Positions 23,736 through 36,030 of a stretch of DNA of 64,000 nucleotides are shown here, piece by piece. Both the position numbers and the translations under genes were made by a program. This DNA comes from Pagrus major (Eukaryota > Chordata > Actinopteri > Spariformes > Sparidae), in assembly GCF_040436345.1 (NCBI RefSeq), contig NC_133237.1:27737653-27801652 (forward strand). Reading direction: 5' to 3'. Each line of letters starts with the position of its first letter. Position 1 is the first letter of the stretch. Under the pieces are notes generated by a model. It searched no databases. It was not told the DNA's origin and was given only the letters and a program-made list of their open reading frames with translations.

Positions 23736-25203
23736 AGTGACAGCTGGTAAATGTTTAAAGTCCAGTGAGGACGTGCGGTGGCTCCTCTTCACTGAGTCCA
23801 CAGTCACACTGCAGTTGTGCAGAAGAGGTAACGATGCATTTTTAACTGCGACAGGAAGTCCTGCCCGTCTGTTTGCCTTACAAACTGTTCGCTGTGAATC
23901 TCGTTCAGTCATAAATTGTAAAAAGCTTCTAAACAAACAGAAACATGTTAATAAATGTTAATAAAGTGACTTATTTCCTGCCGTGGAGGAGAGGCAGTCG
24001 TTCTAACTGTAGTGATGATAGTAGCTTTAGACCCACTGGGCCTGATGGTTTGTCTGGTCCCAGTTTAACAGCATGCTCTCTGACTGCTCTCTGTATTTTA
24101 ACTGCAGCTGTCTGAAATAAACTCTTGATCATTGTTCTGCTTCCTCTCGTCACTTTCTCACCTTCTCTTCTCTTCACAGATTTAAACAGATAAATGACTC
24201 CAGTTTGGTTTTGTAGCTGTTTGTTGTGCCTGCTGGTGTTTTCTGTGGTGTGCAGACGTGGTGCTGCTGCAGCTGTTTGTCTTTGACCGTCTGTTTCTGC
24301 ACGAGAGCAGAAACAATCTGACAACATGAGAGCAGCAGCACATTTATTAACTGTATTTTAGAGTCTGTCCTGACAGAAACACCCACACTGAACTATTTAA
24401 CATCAGTATTTATTAGTTTATATATTAGTATGTATTAATATTTAGTGTTGGTATTTTTGACTCGTCTTCAAACAGTTTTACAATCCTACAGTTTTTTACG
24501 ATGTTGCAGCCGCATCATTTTTCTTCTCATCACCTTACAACTGATGATTGACAAACAACTAATACATCGTTTATATTAATCATTAAAAAACATTAGTTAC
24601 AACATATAAACCCGTCACAAAAGATGCCATGATTATGAAATAATGATTAAATATTAAAAAAACAGAAGCACATGTTGAGAGTAACGCACACAAAGACAGC
24701 AATGAACTATGGGAAGTTAAAATAATAAAATCTAATACAAGCAGTCAAAAAAATTATAAATACTACACATAAAAATTGATTATAATAAATGAAATGTTAA
24801 TGAAATAACGTATTTTATCTTCAGTAAGCACCTTCCTTACATTAGAGATGACTTTATCCAATGTTTTTATTTCCAGTTATTAAAAGAGACGTCACTTCAC
24901 AACATTAATTGTTTACAATTTATTTGTCAGATTTTTAAAAATCAGTTTGAGAATAATCTTAATTATTATATTAATCAAAACCTTTGGATGAGCACAAGAG
25001 TTGAGTAAATGATTATAAATCATTTAATTTCTACTTGGGCAATAAAAACTGAAAAAAAGATTTTTATAATTAAATTAATAAATCTAATCGATTAATAATT
25101 AAAATAAGTAATTAAGTATTGAAGAGGTAATCCATCAATAATCAGTCAAATTAAAAAATGAGCTCATAGTTTCATGTCAGTCTGCTGCAGTTCCGTCGGT
25201 GAA

Positions 25204-25257
25204 CACTAGGGGGCAGCCGGTAACTCTTCCGGGTTCAGCGGTGACCTCAGCGGAAGT
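25204..25257 (+). promoter_or_regulatory. utp18 promoter: CTCF-like and ETS sites
   Basis: ACTAGGGGGCAG (25205-25216) matches the core of the CTCF consensus. CTTCCGG (25226-25232) and CGGAAGT (25251-25257) are opposed ETS/GABP-type sites, typical of TATA-less housekeeping promoters. They sit 115-170 bases before the utp18 start codon. Binding is inferred. Confidence 0.45.
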
Positions 25258-25372
25258 AGATGAAGAAAACACATGGGCGCATCAGCAACATACACAGTAA
25301 CTGTTCGCAGGTCTGAGGGGTTAAATCTGTCGTTTTCTCTCTGGAGTTTGGTTTAGTTGACTTCCACAGAAC

Positions 25373-26770
25373 ATGGAGGACGTGGACGTGATCGCGCTGC
25401 CGGAGGCGGAGGACAGAGCTCCGGCCAAGAAGAGGCCGCGACCGCCGAAGTTCAACGCGAGGCAAGAAGCGCAGAGCCGGCAGCGGAACGTGAGGCGGCT
25501 CGCGGCGCTGGGGGCGGAGGACGGTTCGGTCCAGCTGCTGGAGGCGCTGGTGTTCGGAGCGGAGGACGAGCTGGTGGAGAGACTCGTGGAGGTAACTTCT
25601 CACCAGACCCCGTTTAAAAATCTGCGTGTTTTGTGTTCGGTCAGTCTGATCAGTCCCAGAACCGGGAGATATTCGTGATAGATCCGGACCACTGGTTCAG
25701 TTCGGCAAACTAAACGACTCTGGAGGCCGTTTACAACCAGACTCCATTCAAAAATCACCTACATTTAAGTTCTCTCGGTTTTGAGCAATATGCTTCTGTC
25801 GGAAACAAAATATAATCGCTTTCTAATCATTGTCATTAACTTCTGGTAAACACGGGTTCATAGTTTTCTGTTTACAAACTTCACTTTACTGGTAAATCAC
25901 CTGTTCATTCAAGCTCGTCCCGACCAGGTTTCATTTAAAAACGTGCAGATTTTATGTTCTTACTCCTGAAAGCACCTGTGACAAATGTGCTAATGTTTCT
26001 GTTCAATCCGTATCAACCAGACTTCATTCAAAAATCATCGGAGTTTAAGTCCTCTTGGTTTGTGCTCGTTTCTGAAACAAAATATATTTGCTGAATGATT
26101 TTCACTGGCCGGTCTCCACCAGACTTTGAAGAATGTGCAGGTGTTTCAGGTAAATCCAGCTCACTGGTTCTCTACAGACGTCTCACATCTGACATGACTT
26201 CAGTCGAGCTCCTCGCTGTGTATTTGTCTTGTAGATGATAATAAAACTCAGGTGGTATTTTACAGAGATGATGGACTTTGCAATGTTTCTGTCACAGGTC
26301 CAGTTGTTCTCACAGTTGTTATTTGAGTGTGATTTTTGTGCCGACACACTGAGCTGTTATTCAAACATCATACACAACCTCATGTGTTGTTATACCCGAA
26401 GGTTCTCATTACAGATAAGCCGGGGAAATTAAAATTGTGTATTTTCTAAATGGAGTTTGGTTCATTGTCAGAAAATGGAGATGAATTATCCCTCTCTCTC
26501 TTTGTTCTCCTCATATTTGTGTTCTTCTGTTGCATCTGAGTTTTCACCTGTCGATACTCTGTTACTCTCCGGTCTTTACCTGGATCTCTCTCTGACATCA
26601 CTTCCTGTGTTTCAGCAGGTGGATGAGCAGCAGGTCGACACGCTGCTGCTGGAGGACGGAGTCGGTGAGTCGGGTGAGTCGGAGGCCGAGGATGAAGCTC
26701 GTCTGCAGCCGCAGCCGACCAGAGGAGCTGCCTGGGTGGACGAGGACGACGAGCTGGAGGAGGAGTGAGT

Positions 26771-26833
<63 letters not shown>

Positions 26834-26976
26834 CAGGTGTTTAATGTGTTTGTGTTTCAGGGTGGACATGAAGCATCGTTACCGTAGAGACCTGGTCAGA
26901 GGAGAGGCGGAGTCCACCATGACCAAACAGAAACTACAGCAGAGGATGAGAGAGCAGTGAGTGTACACACACACCT

Positions 26977-27015
<39 letters not shown>

Positions 27016-28325
27016 CTCACACACACCTGGACACACGCACTAACCTGCTGTGTGTTTCAGGTTTCAGAGGTCGATGGGAGGGACGCCATCGTGGGCGGAG
27101 AGCAGCGCAGTGAAGAAGAGGAAGAAGAAGAGGAGAGGTCGAGATCCTGATATGAAACATGAGACTCTCTGCATTAAAGGATTGTTGGTAAAAATTCAGA
27201 CGTGTGTTTCTGTTTCCTGAAGATGATGAAGATGAAGACGAGGACGAAGACGAAGACGAGGAGGATGACCTGCTGAGGAGGACAGGAAACTTCGTAGCGT
27301 CTCCAGACAGCCTGCCCAGCGGCGTCCTGAGGGTCGGTCACTTCCTGCAAATCAAACATCAGAAATGAGCGTTTAATTAAAGAAGTGATTAAAACTCACT
27401 TCATTAATTATTAATAAACCAGTTAATGCACCAACGATAATATAAAACATAATGTAGGTTTCATTTAGTTACATGTGTCTCTCTGGTCTCAGATGAAGAA
27501 GTGTCTTCATGCTAACAGCGCCCGTCCTTCAGAGGACAGACTGTCCACCGTCCAGTTCCACCCCTCCGCTCAGGTCGTCATGACGGCCGGCCTCGACCAA
27601 TCAGTCTCCCTCTTCCAGGTACAGACAGCCAGTCGGCTCTCTGTGACATCATCAGACAGGACTCGGAGGCAGGTCGACATCATGTGACTTCTTGTTTTGT
27701 CCTGCAGGTGGACGGGAAGACGAACCCGAAGATCCAGAGCATCCACCTGGACCGATTCCCCGTCCACAAGGCTCAGTTCAGCCACGACGGAGAGACGGTG
27801 ATCGCCACCAGCCTGAAGAACAAGATGTTCTACCTGTACGACATGATGGAGGGCCGAGTCACACCTGTGCACACGGTCAGAGGTGAGTCACAGGTCAGAG
27901 GTCAGAGGTCAGGAGGAGAGAACAGGGCAACATGTTCACAGACGAAACATTCATCTGAAGTGAAGCTGTGAGGAGCTGTGGACAGTTACTGATCTCTCGG
28001 CTCTGATGGATCGATCGGGTCAGTCTGACCTCAGAGTGTCGTCCTGTTTGTGTTCAGGTCTGAATGAAGCCAGAGTGAAGGAGTTCACTGTGTGTCCTGA
28101 GGGAGGCGCTCTGCTGCTCACTGGAACCAACGGATACCTGCACCTCCTCACACTCAAGGTGACTCTTCTTCTTCTGTCCTCATCTTTCTTCTTCTTCTGT
28201 CCTCAGTTTGATGTTTTTACAGTTTGACTTTCTGACTTTTTGAGATCCAAATTATTACATTTAGTAAAAACCAACAAAGTGTAATAAAGTTACAGAACAA
28301 AAATACAGATGGACATTTTATAACA

Positions 28326-28383
<58 letters not shown>

Positions 28384-28547
28384 ATGCGCAGACTAAGGAG
28401 GTGGTTCGCAGTATGAAGATAAACGGTGACGTCAGCGGCGTCGCCTTCTCACACGACGGCAGCAAAGTCTTCGCCAACTCAGGTGAGTGTGTGATGTTCA
28501 GAGCAGGTGTGACATCACACCTCCACTTCCTGTCAGTCATGTGATCA

Positions 28548-28581
<34 letters not shown>

Positions 28582-29752
28582 AGAGGAGGGCGAGGTGTAT
28601 GTGTGGGACATGCGCAGCAGTCGGTGTGTGAACAGGTTCACAGATGACGGCTGTGTGAAGGGAACGTCCATCGCCGCCTCCCCCAACGGACGATACCTCG
28701 CCTGCGGGTAAGACACGCCCACCCACACCATCCTGTCTTCTGATTGGCTGATAGCCATCTGTCAGTTAGAATCATATGTGAGGAGATCAGCAAAAAGATC
28801 AGTTTGAACCAACTTTATTAGAAACATCTGAAGTTTATCGTTTACATTCAGAAGTGCATTAAGAAAATGACTAATTTTAGAGGTTTGTTTCCTTCACATT
28901 TGTCTGGTGGACGATTTTAAAAACTCTTTCAAAGTAAATAATTATTTATGTTTAAATAAACCTGAAGGTCCTCACACGGTGTGTAAACCAGGAGAAACAC
29001 ATTAGTTTTTTACTGAATGAATTGACGTCTCAGAGCGACGGAGGAAACTTAATGACACCAAAAATAAAATCAAAAAAACAAATGTAGTAATATTATTTAT
29101 ACCATTATTTAATTCATAAAATGTGACATAAATGGATATTTATGTTTTAAGTTGCCTGTATTTATTTATCTTTGTATTAATTCACTAATTTATTTACTTT
29201 CCCATTTATTTTTTTTAATTTCCTTAATTTATTCATTCATTTTTAAATGTCATGAGCATAATGATAAAGAAATGATAAAGAAATGAAAAAGTTAATACAT
29301 AAATCAGTTTGGATAAATCAATAGGGGAAATAAATAAATACGTTAAAAAATAAATAAAATGGAAATTTCATGGGAAAGTAACTAAACAGCAGTTTATACA
29401 GAGATAAACAGAAACAAAAGGAAAGTGTTGATCCTCTCTCTGCTCCAGCTCTCAGTCGGGCGTGGTCAACCTCTACTCCCAGGAGGCGTGTCTAAATTCA
29501 GCCAATCCCAAACCTCTGAGAGCAGTGATGAACCTGCTGACGTCAGCGACCTCCCTGGCCTTTAACCCCTCCTCTGAGATCCTCGCCATCGCCTCACGAG
29601 CCGAGGACGAGGCCGTACGACTGGTAAGATGATGATGGTGATGATGGTGATGATGATGATGGTGGTGAAGGTGATGATGGTGATGATGGTGATGATGATG
29701 ATGGTGGTGATGATGATGATGATGGTGATGATGGTGATGATGATGATGGTGG

Positions 29753-29783
<31 letters not shown>

Positions 29784-30553
29784 GATGATGAAGGTGATGA
29801 TGGTGATGATGGTGATGATGATGATGGTGATGATGATGATGATGATGATGATGGTGATGATGGTGATGATGTCAGTAACCCTGCGTGTGTCCTGCTCCAG
29901 GTGCACCTGTCCAGCCTCACCGTCTTCTCTAACTTCCCCGTGTCGAAGAAGAAGATCGTTTATCGAGCCAGCTGCCTTGACTTCTCGCCACACAGCGGCT
30001 TCTTCTCATTGGCTAACAACAAAGGACACGCCCCTCTCTTCAGGTGAGACAGGACATCAGCTCCTGTCAATCAAATTATTTAAAATATTGAATATTACAG
30101 ATGAGCTTCTGTCGTCAGAGCCTCGGTTCTGAACGGTCAGGACGATCCAACACCGTCATCCTCGCTTCTGTTTTCTATATTTGTGTTTCTATACGTTTAT
30201 TTCTCAGTGGAACGTCACTTAGATTGTCAATGTTTTTGTATTATTATTTTTATTCCTCCCCTCCAGCATCGCCCGAACAAAACGTATAAAAATAATCTTG
30301 AGACTAAACAAAGGACAGAACTGAACCCTCGCATGATGTTCAGAGATACTGTATGTTAAAGATGAGGTGTCGACTCCACAGATCACAGCAGAAACGTGAT
30401 TCTGACAGTTTGGCAGATTTTGTTTAAAACTACAGAAAATCTCAGTTTAACAGACGGCGACACATCTGGAGCTGCTGGTCACATCAGAGTTCACTGAGGA
30501 TCTTGTGTCTGTGTTTCTGTCTGTTCAGGTTGCTGCATTACAAAGACTTCTGA
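25373..30553 (+). CDS. utp18: UTP18 small-subunit processome WD-repeat protein
   Basis: Thirteen coding exons: 25373-25591, 26616-26764, 26861-26956, 27061-27137, 27223-27332, 27493-27618, 27708-27882, 28058-28158, 28392-28482, 28584-28707, 29449-29623, 29901-30043 and 30529-30553. They sum to 1611 bases, 536 residues, with every junction in frame. The N-terminal third is charged and disordered, with basic KKRKKKKRR and an acidic DEDEDEDE run. The C-terminal two thirds are WD40 repeats: VQFHPSAQVVMTAGLDQSVS, DGKTNPKIQSIHLDRFPVHK, MKINGDVSGVAFSHDGSKVF, EGEVYVWDMRSSRCVNRF, AVMNLLTSATSLAFNPSSEI. The protein ends LLHYKDF. These match UTP18, a nucleolar U3 snoRNP component needed for 18S rRNA maturation. 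Exon 2 has a tandem acceptor (26616 or 26619), so one Gln may be optional. Donors of exons 4 and 5 (GTCGAG, GTCGGT) are weak. Confidence 0.96.
25592..26140. repeat. degenerate CCAGACT repeats in utp18 intron 1
   Basis: Copies related to those at 23310-23735 recur at about 25603, 25737, 25921, 26018 and 26118. They share CCAGACT-CATT-AAAAATC and downstream TTTAAGTTCTCT. The first copy begins at the utp18 exon 1 donor itself (GTAACTTCTCACCAGAC). Confidence 0.65.
26774..26832. repeat. (GT)n microsatellite in utp18 intron 2
   Basis: About 30 GT units fill most of a 96-base intron. Confidence 0.95.
28328..28381. repeat. (GT)n microsatellite upstream of utp18 exon 9
   Basis: About 27 GT units ending 10 bases before the exon 9 acceptor, so they replace a normal polypyrimidine tract. 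Confidence 0.95.
29105..29400. mobile_element. AT-rich MITE-like element in utp18 intron 10
   Basis: Begins CATAAAATGTGACATAAATG (about 29116), the same end as the 1702-2075 element, and has a TAAATAAA-rich interior. The right end is degraded, so the boundary near 29400 is approximate. Confidence 0.5.
29627..29872. repeat. (GAT)n/(GATGGT)n array in utp18 intron 11
   Basis: Impure GATGATGGT triplets fill most of the intron between coding exons 11 and 12. False Met/Val-only and Ser/Pro-only open frames result. Confidence 0.95.
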
Positions 30554-30860
30554 AGATGAACTCTGGAGGCTCCGGTCCGACCTGCTTACAGGACCGGTCT
30601 GCTGTTCTTTCGTGTTCTGACCGCCACATGTCAAAGTTTCACGTCTGTAATTTTCATTGAAACGAGGAGAAATCAGCGGCGGTCTGAAGACGGAAGATAA
30701 ATCTGAAAGCTGCTGGATGATTTTGAAAACGATCAGCAGGAGCAGAACGTTAAAACATGAAGAATCTGTGTGGAGTTTGGTGCAGACGAGATGAGTCAGT
30801 GTGACGGAGGCAGACAAACTGCTGCACCGGATGGTTTTCATTGTTTGTATGAAGAGAAAT

Positions 30861-30866
30861 AATAAA
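30861..30866 (+). terminator. candidate utp18 poly(A) signal
   Basis: AATAAA 308 bases after the utp18 stop, followed by a TTTGTTTGTGT stretch that could act as the GU-rich downstream element. Confidence 0.6.
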
Positions 30867-30899
30867 AGAACTTCAACATCTGCTCGTTTGTTTGTGTTT

Positions 30900-32400
30900 G
30901 TTTGTTTGTGTTTGTGTTGACTCACTCAGACGACTCAGCTAACGAGAGACAACGTGACTGTAACGAGCTGATCAGGTGACTGTTTAAAATCAACACTCGT
31001 TAATCGAACAGTTTTTCCAGATTATGTTTTAAAGCTGCAAAAAGAATAAATGAAATAAATAAATGAGAATCTCAGTGTCGACTGATGATCAGAAATGAAA
31101 TGATAAACTTCTGATTTTAGACTCAAACGTCGACAGAAATCATGTTTAACATAAAACATTAATGATAATGAGACGCAGTCTGAGGCTGCTGTGATCAGCC
31201 TGCAGCAGCAGCTGTGATCGGCCTGCAGCAGCCGTGATCGGCCTGCAGCAGCTGTGATCGGCCTGCAGCAGCAGCTGTGATCAGCCTGCAGCAGCAGCAG
31301 CTGTGATCAGCCTGCAGCAGCAGCAGCTGTGATCAGCCTGCAGCAGCAGCAGCTGTGATCGGCCTGCAGCAGCTGTGATCGGCCTGCAGCAGCAGCTGTG
31401 ATCAGCCTGCAGCAGCAGCTGTGATCAGCCTGCAGCAGCTGTGATCAGCCTGCAGCAGCAGCTGTGATCGGCCTGCAGCAGCAGCCGTGATCAGCCTGCA
31501 GCAGCTGTGATCAGCCTGCAGCAGCAGCTGTGATCAGCCTGCAGCAGCCGTGATCGGCCTGCAGCAGCTGTGATCGGCCTGCAGCAGCAGCTGTGATCGG
31601 CCTGCAGCAGCTGTGATCGGCCTGCAGCAGCCGTGATCAGCCTGCAGCAGCTGTGATCGGCCTGCAGCAGCAGCAGCTCTGAAACATCTGAACATGTGAT
31701 GAAGATCATTTAAAGCTGCAGTTTGTAACTTTTGTCTCCCCCTTGTGGCCGGCAGGTTTCAGTACCGGTGTCTCCACAGACCCAGTTCATCAGCACCGTG
31801 TCAACTGGACTTTGATTCGTCTGTAAAAGTTTAAAACGTTTTGTTTTCATTTAAAAAGAACCACATTTAACTAATGTATGAATCATTTTACCTCCATGAT
31901 GTCTCAGCTGTGATGTCTCATAATTCAGACTCACAAAGTAAAACATTATTCTGATGAAGCAGCAGCTTTTACTGTAAATGATGAATTTGACTTTCTGATT
32001 TGATTAAATTTGATTATTTGAGTTTCACATCAGTGAGACGACTGAGCAGCAGCTTTAACCCGTCGGTCTGGAGATTATGTGTTGAAATATATTTTGTAAA
32101 GTTATAAAACAAATGATTGAAACATTTCTTCTGTTGAAACCTTCTGAATGAAATGTAAAGATTGAATAATAAAAGATCAAAACAAGAAATAAAGTTAGAT
32201 TTAAAGTTTATAAAACATAAAAAATAATGATGTAAATAGGGTTTATATGAATATAGTAATAAAGGGCTTTGATAAAAATAAATGAAATGTGTAAACCGTG
32301 TGGCCAGCAGGCGGCGCTGCAGCAGCATCACAGCAGATAAAAACAGGTGGATGTAAACTGACTGTAACTCCACCTTCAAAACTCACCTGACAGCTTCCTG
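30900..32400. other. intergenic spacer between utp18 and the TRIM gene
   Basis: No exon seen. The main content is a CAG-rich minisatellite (31187-31676); the rest is unremarkable AT-rich sequence. Confidence 0.6.
31187..31676. repeat. GCCTGCAGCAGCTGTGATC minisatellite
   Basis: About 22 units of CTGTGATCRGCCTGCAGCAG. Each carries one to three extra CAG triplets, so unit length is 20 to 26 bases. Purine variation (GATCGG/GATCAG) distinguishes units. CTGCAG and CAGCTG make it rich in palindromes. Confidence 0.93.
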
Positions 32401-32500
32401 CACCTGCCCGTCATTCACGGCCGAGGCTCCGCCCCCTGATGACAGCAACCTGAGTTTCAGGATTTGTGACAGAAACACGTCGACGCTCGGAGACGCCACG
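32400..32500 (+). promoter_or_regulatory. possible TRIM gene promoter and leader exon
   Basis: A CpG-containing stretch with GCTCCGCCCCC (Sp1-like) ends in a strong donor, CCACG|GTAAGA, at 32500/32501. The TRIM start codon at 36284 is preceded by TCTCCTCCAG (acceptor at 36276), so a non-coding first exon here would splice there. This is inference from splice-site quality and position. Confidence 0.3.
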
Positions 32501-34719
32501 GTAAGAAAACGCTCACCGACAGCTGACGGCTCAACTCAGGGACTTTATGACACTGAACATATTTTACTTGTTGATTTGAAGCTGAATCTGTTTTTTCCAA
32601 GAACCTGTAATCTGTAATCTGTAATCTGTAATCTGTGCCTCCATCACACATTAGGGAAGGTTTCAGGGCTTGTGGTTGTAGTTCAGCGACGTGTTTCCTT
32701 CAGTCTGCAGATTTATTCTAGAAACTGATCAGAGTGAGAGCTCGTCTCAGCGTCTGTCACTCAGCAGCTCTGATCTGAGACTGATGTTGAGACTGTGAGA
32801 CGTTCAGGGACCTGCTGTGGTCAGTGAACGCACCACGCCTTCATCACGACGACGCTTGTTGTCTGTTGTGAGTCTTTACTGTGAGTGAGGGAGGAGATGA
32901 TCTGTGGGGAACGTCAGGGTGTTAGCCTAGCTTAGCACGAAGACTGGGAACAAGAGAAACTGTGATCGTTACAAGAATCTACAACTTTTTAATCTGTCCG
33001 GTTTATTTTACAGACTTTTCCTTTATAGTTTTAAAAGACTAAAGAAACAGAAACTGTGATTTTACATTTCTCCTGTAAAATCACATGAAACATCTGTGAA
33101 TGAACCTGAAATGTGACTTTGTTTACAGAAAATGTGGCTTTTTGCAGAAAAACACTCGTTTAAAACTGATCACATTTATAATGTTAAATAAAATGACTGA
33201 CAGTTAACAGTTGGAGCTGTTTCTGTAGTTTTAATAGATTTTTGTTAATTGACAGATATTTTGTAAAATTATAGAAAATGTCACAACAACATTAAATAAA
33301 TGTTTTTTTAATCAACTCTCCACTGACGTATTTTACAAAGTGGTGAGCAGCTTCACCATGAAAACGTCTCCCGACATGTTGATCTTTGATCACGTTAAAT
33401 AGTGATTAAACAAATAAGATTTATTTCAGGGCTCAGATTTGTTTTTACGGTTAATTATGAATCATTTTAGTTTTAAGCGGCTTCAGAAGGAGACGATCAA
33501 CACTCGGACGTTGGAGGACATTTTGGAATTTGGGGCTCTGAAACAAAAACAGGATTAATATCTTTAAAATGATTTTATCATGTTTTCCTCCACAGATGTG
33601 AGAGAAATGTGGTCGATTCAAGAGTCAAACTTTTTATAAAACGGAGGAAAAGCTTCAGAGTTTTCAGGGAGACCGTTTGTAGACACGTTCAGACGGACGA
33701 TCACGCAGCTGCAGTCAGGACATGGTTAGCCTAGCTTAGCATAAAGACTGGAGACCAGGGGACACAGCGAGCCGGGTTCTGACCTGAAATACACAAAAGC
33801 TGTAGAAGAGCAGCCTCCTCTGGTCACATTACAGTGAGTGTCTGTTGTTTTGGATGGTTGTATCTTCACACGAGTACAAACAGTGAAATGATCTTTACAG
33901 ACGACAGCGAGTGTCGTCGTTAGTTTGAATCCAACTTTGATTCAAAACCTTAAATGTTCAACAGCCAGAAGATTTATGAAACAGTGAGAGTCTGGATGAG
34001 CCGGGCTCCGGACTCAGTCCTGATCCGTCCCTCCACATCTGGAGGAGGACTGTGGTCGGGGCGTCAGGTGTACAGATGTTGGGCCCAGATGATCTGGTGC
34101 TGTGAGGCGTTCACAGATCCAGAACTCCTCACAGACTCATCGGGTCGCCTCGATAATATCAGATATGTTTGATATTTACAGTTTAGATCTGGACGATCAC
34201 ATGAGTCGGACCTCAACAACCAATGAGAGAGGCCTCCTGGAGCAGCCGACAGGGGTTGCCAGGCAACAGTAACCGTTGTAGCCCTCGAGGCTAACGTTAG
34301 CTAGCACACAGCTGTTGACAGAAGTCTCTCCTCCAGTTCTCTGAAGACAGAAAACTGTGTGGACTTCATCTCCACAGTTTCTTCTTCTGTTTTTTCCGTG
34401 TCCGTCTCAGTTCTGTTCACACGCGTTCCTCCCTGCGGCGGTGCGACGCTCCCTCCGGTACCGAGACGAGCATCAGGCTCAGTGAGCGATCCGAACTGCA
34501 GCTGGAACAAGATTGATTTTGCATGTTTTGAAAAATAAAAGGACAAACTTCATGTGTCGCAGGCAGCGGTCCACTTTCATCACTTTGTGTTTAACGTGTT
34601 CAAAGTGTTTTAGTAAAAATGTAAAAGTGATGAAACTGTAAAACTACGACTCAACAGAATCGGCTCAGAAGACTCCAAAGTCAAAGTGTCTGTTGTTTTT
34701 ATTAGTTTTTATCATTTTG

Positions 34720-34960
34720 CTCATGAGCACTACGGAGCTGAACTGGATCGAGAACATACAGAGAAAATACATAAATCAATACGTTTGGGTGAATAAATCA
34801 GGAACAACATGCAAAAGGGAAAAAACAGGAGAGAATAAACAGAAACTTTAGGAAAGTAATTAATTAATACAAAAGCAAATCAGAACAAACGTTTTCCACA
34901 TTTTATAAATGAATTAATGTCGACGTTCATTTTTATTAATTCAACATATTATTTCACTGA
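34720..34960. mobile_element. AT-rich MITE-like element, partial
   Basis: The right end CACATTTTATAAATGAATTA (34898-34917), preceded by CAAAAGCAAATCAGAACAAA, matches the family at 1702-2075. The left end is weak. Confidence 0.45.
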
Positions 34961-35226
34961 GTCGTTCTTTAGCGTCGATCCTGCGTATGAATGTCAAGAA
35001 ACTCCTGTTCCTTATTTAAAGCTGTTGGTTTCAGGATGTTTCTGCTGAAAACAGGTAACACTGAACACACCTGACATACAGGTGAGGTGGCCACGCCCCC
35101 TGTCCTCCTGGTCACACCTGTTCAGAGCAGGTGGTTATCAGCCTCATTAGAGACAGAAACACTGAGAAGAAGCTGCAGCCAGGTAGAGAACAACCGTCCC
35201 ACACACTCCTGTGTGTGTGTTATCAT

Positions 35227-35275
<49 letters not shown>

Positions 35276-35719
35276 CTCAGACTCACCTGACGGCTGCTTG
35301 TTATTTTTGTCTTTGAGTTAAATCTGTTTGTGTGTCGGGGTTCAGTTTGTCTGAGGAGGAATGTAGTCCGACCTGATCGCTCTCACCTGACAGCTGCTGC
35401 AGTTTTACCTGCAGGATCATCGACGCGTCACCGAGCTGATTTTAATTCTGCCTGAGAACAAAGTTTTGTTTGTCACCGCTGAGACGTGACGTCAGACTGA
35501 GGTCCTGTTGGTTTGTGTTCTCGCTCAGAGAAATGAAGGAACGAGCTGCAGCCGCGAAACTTCATGAAACGAATCCACTCAGAAATCAGACGGTTCAGAG
35601 AAACTTCATGTTTTTAAGTTTTCTTCAGTATCAAAGTAATCTATTACATCCATGAGTACACTGCAGAGAGGAGCACTCTGAATGTTACCTGTTGTCTCAG
35701 TTCAGTAAAAAAAAACAAT

Positions 35720-36030
35720 ATAGAAATAAAGAGACGCATTAATTCAATTTCTGTTTTGCTTTTAAATTCTTTTTTACCTTTTTGTATTGATTTATTTATT
35801 AATGTTTTCATTTGAAATGTATCTTTTTTATTTATTTACCAAACCTATTTATTAATGTTTTCATTTTAACTTTGTTTGTCATAAATAAACATTTTAAAAA
35901 TGAAAAAAAAAACACCAAATTATAAGATAAATAAATGAGTAAAGTGATTAATGGAAAGGTAAATAAACACCGGAGCAAATTAAAACAGAAGTTGATGTCA
36001 TTTTATAAATTAATGAATGTGTACATTTAT
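35720..36030. mobile_element. AT-rich MITE-like element
   Basis: Left CATTAATTCAATTTCTGTTT and right AAACAGAAGTTGATGTCATT followed by TTATAAATTAATG are inverted relative to each other. TAAATAAA runs fill the interior, as in the other copies. Confidence 0.55.

Larger units (their letters stand above)
20711..25200. other. intergenic region between wipf2 and utp18
   Basis: No exon was found. It holds a GGATCT hexamer array (20849-20888), a (TTCC)n array (21270-21455), AT-rich sequence, and a degenerate tandem set of CCAGACTCCATTC repeats at 23310-23735 related to the first intron of utp18. Confidence 0.6.

Noticed and set aside
29562-29993. Minus-strand Ile/Thr or Ser/Pro-rich frames
   Set aside because: They are antisense readings of the (GAT)n array inside a utp18 intron.
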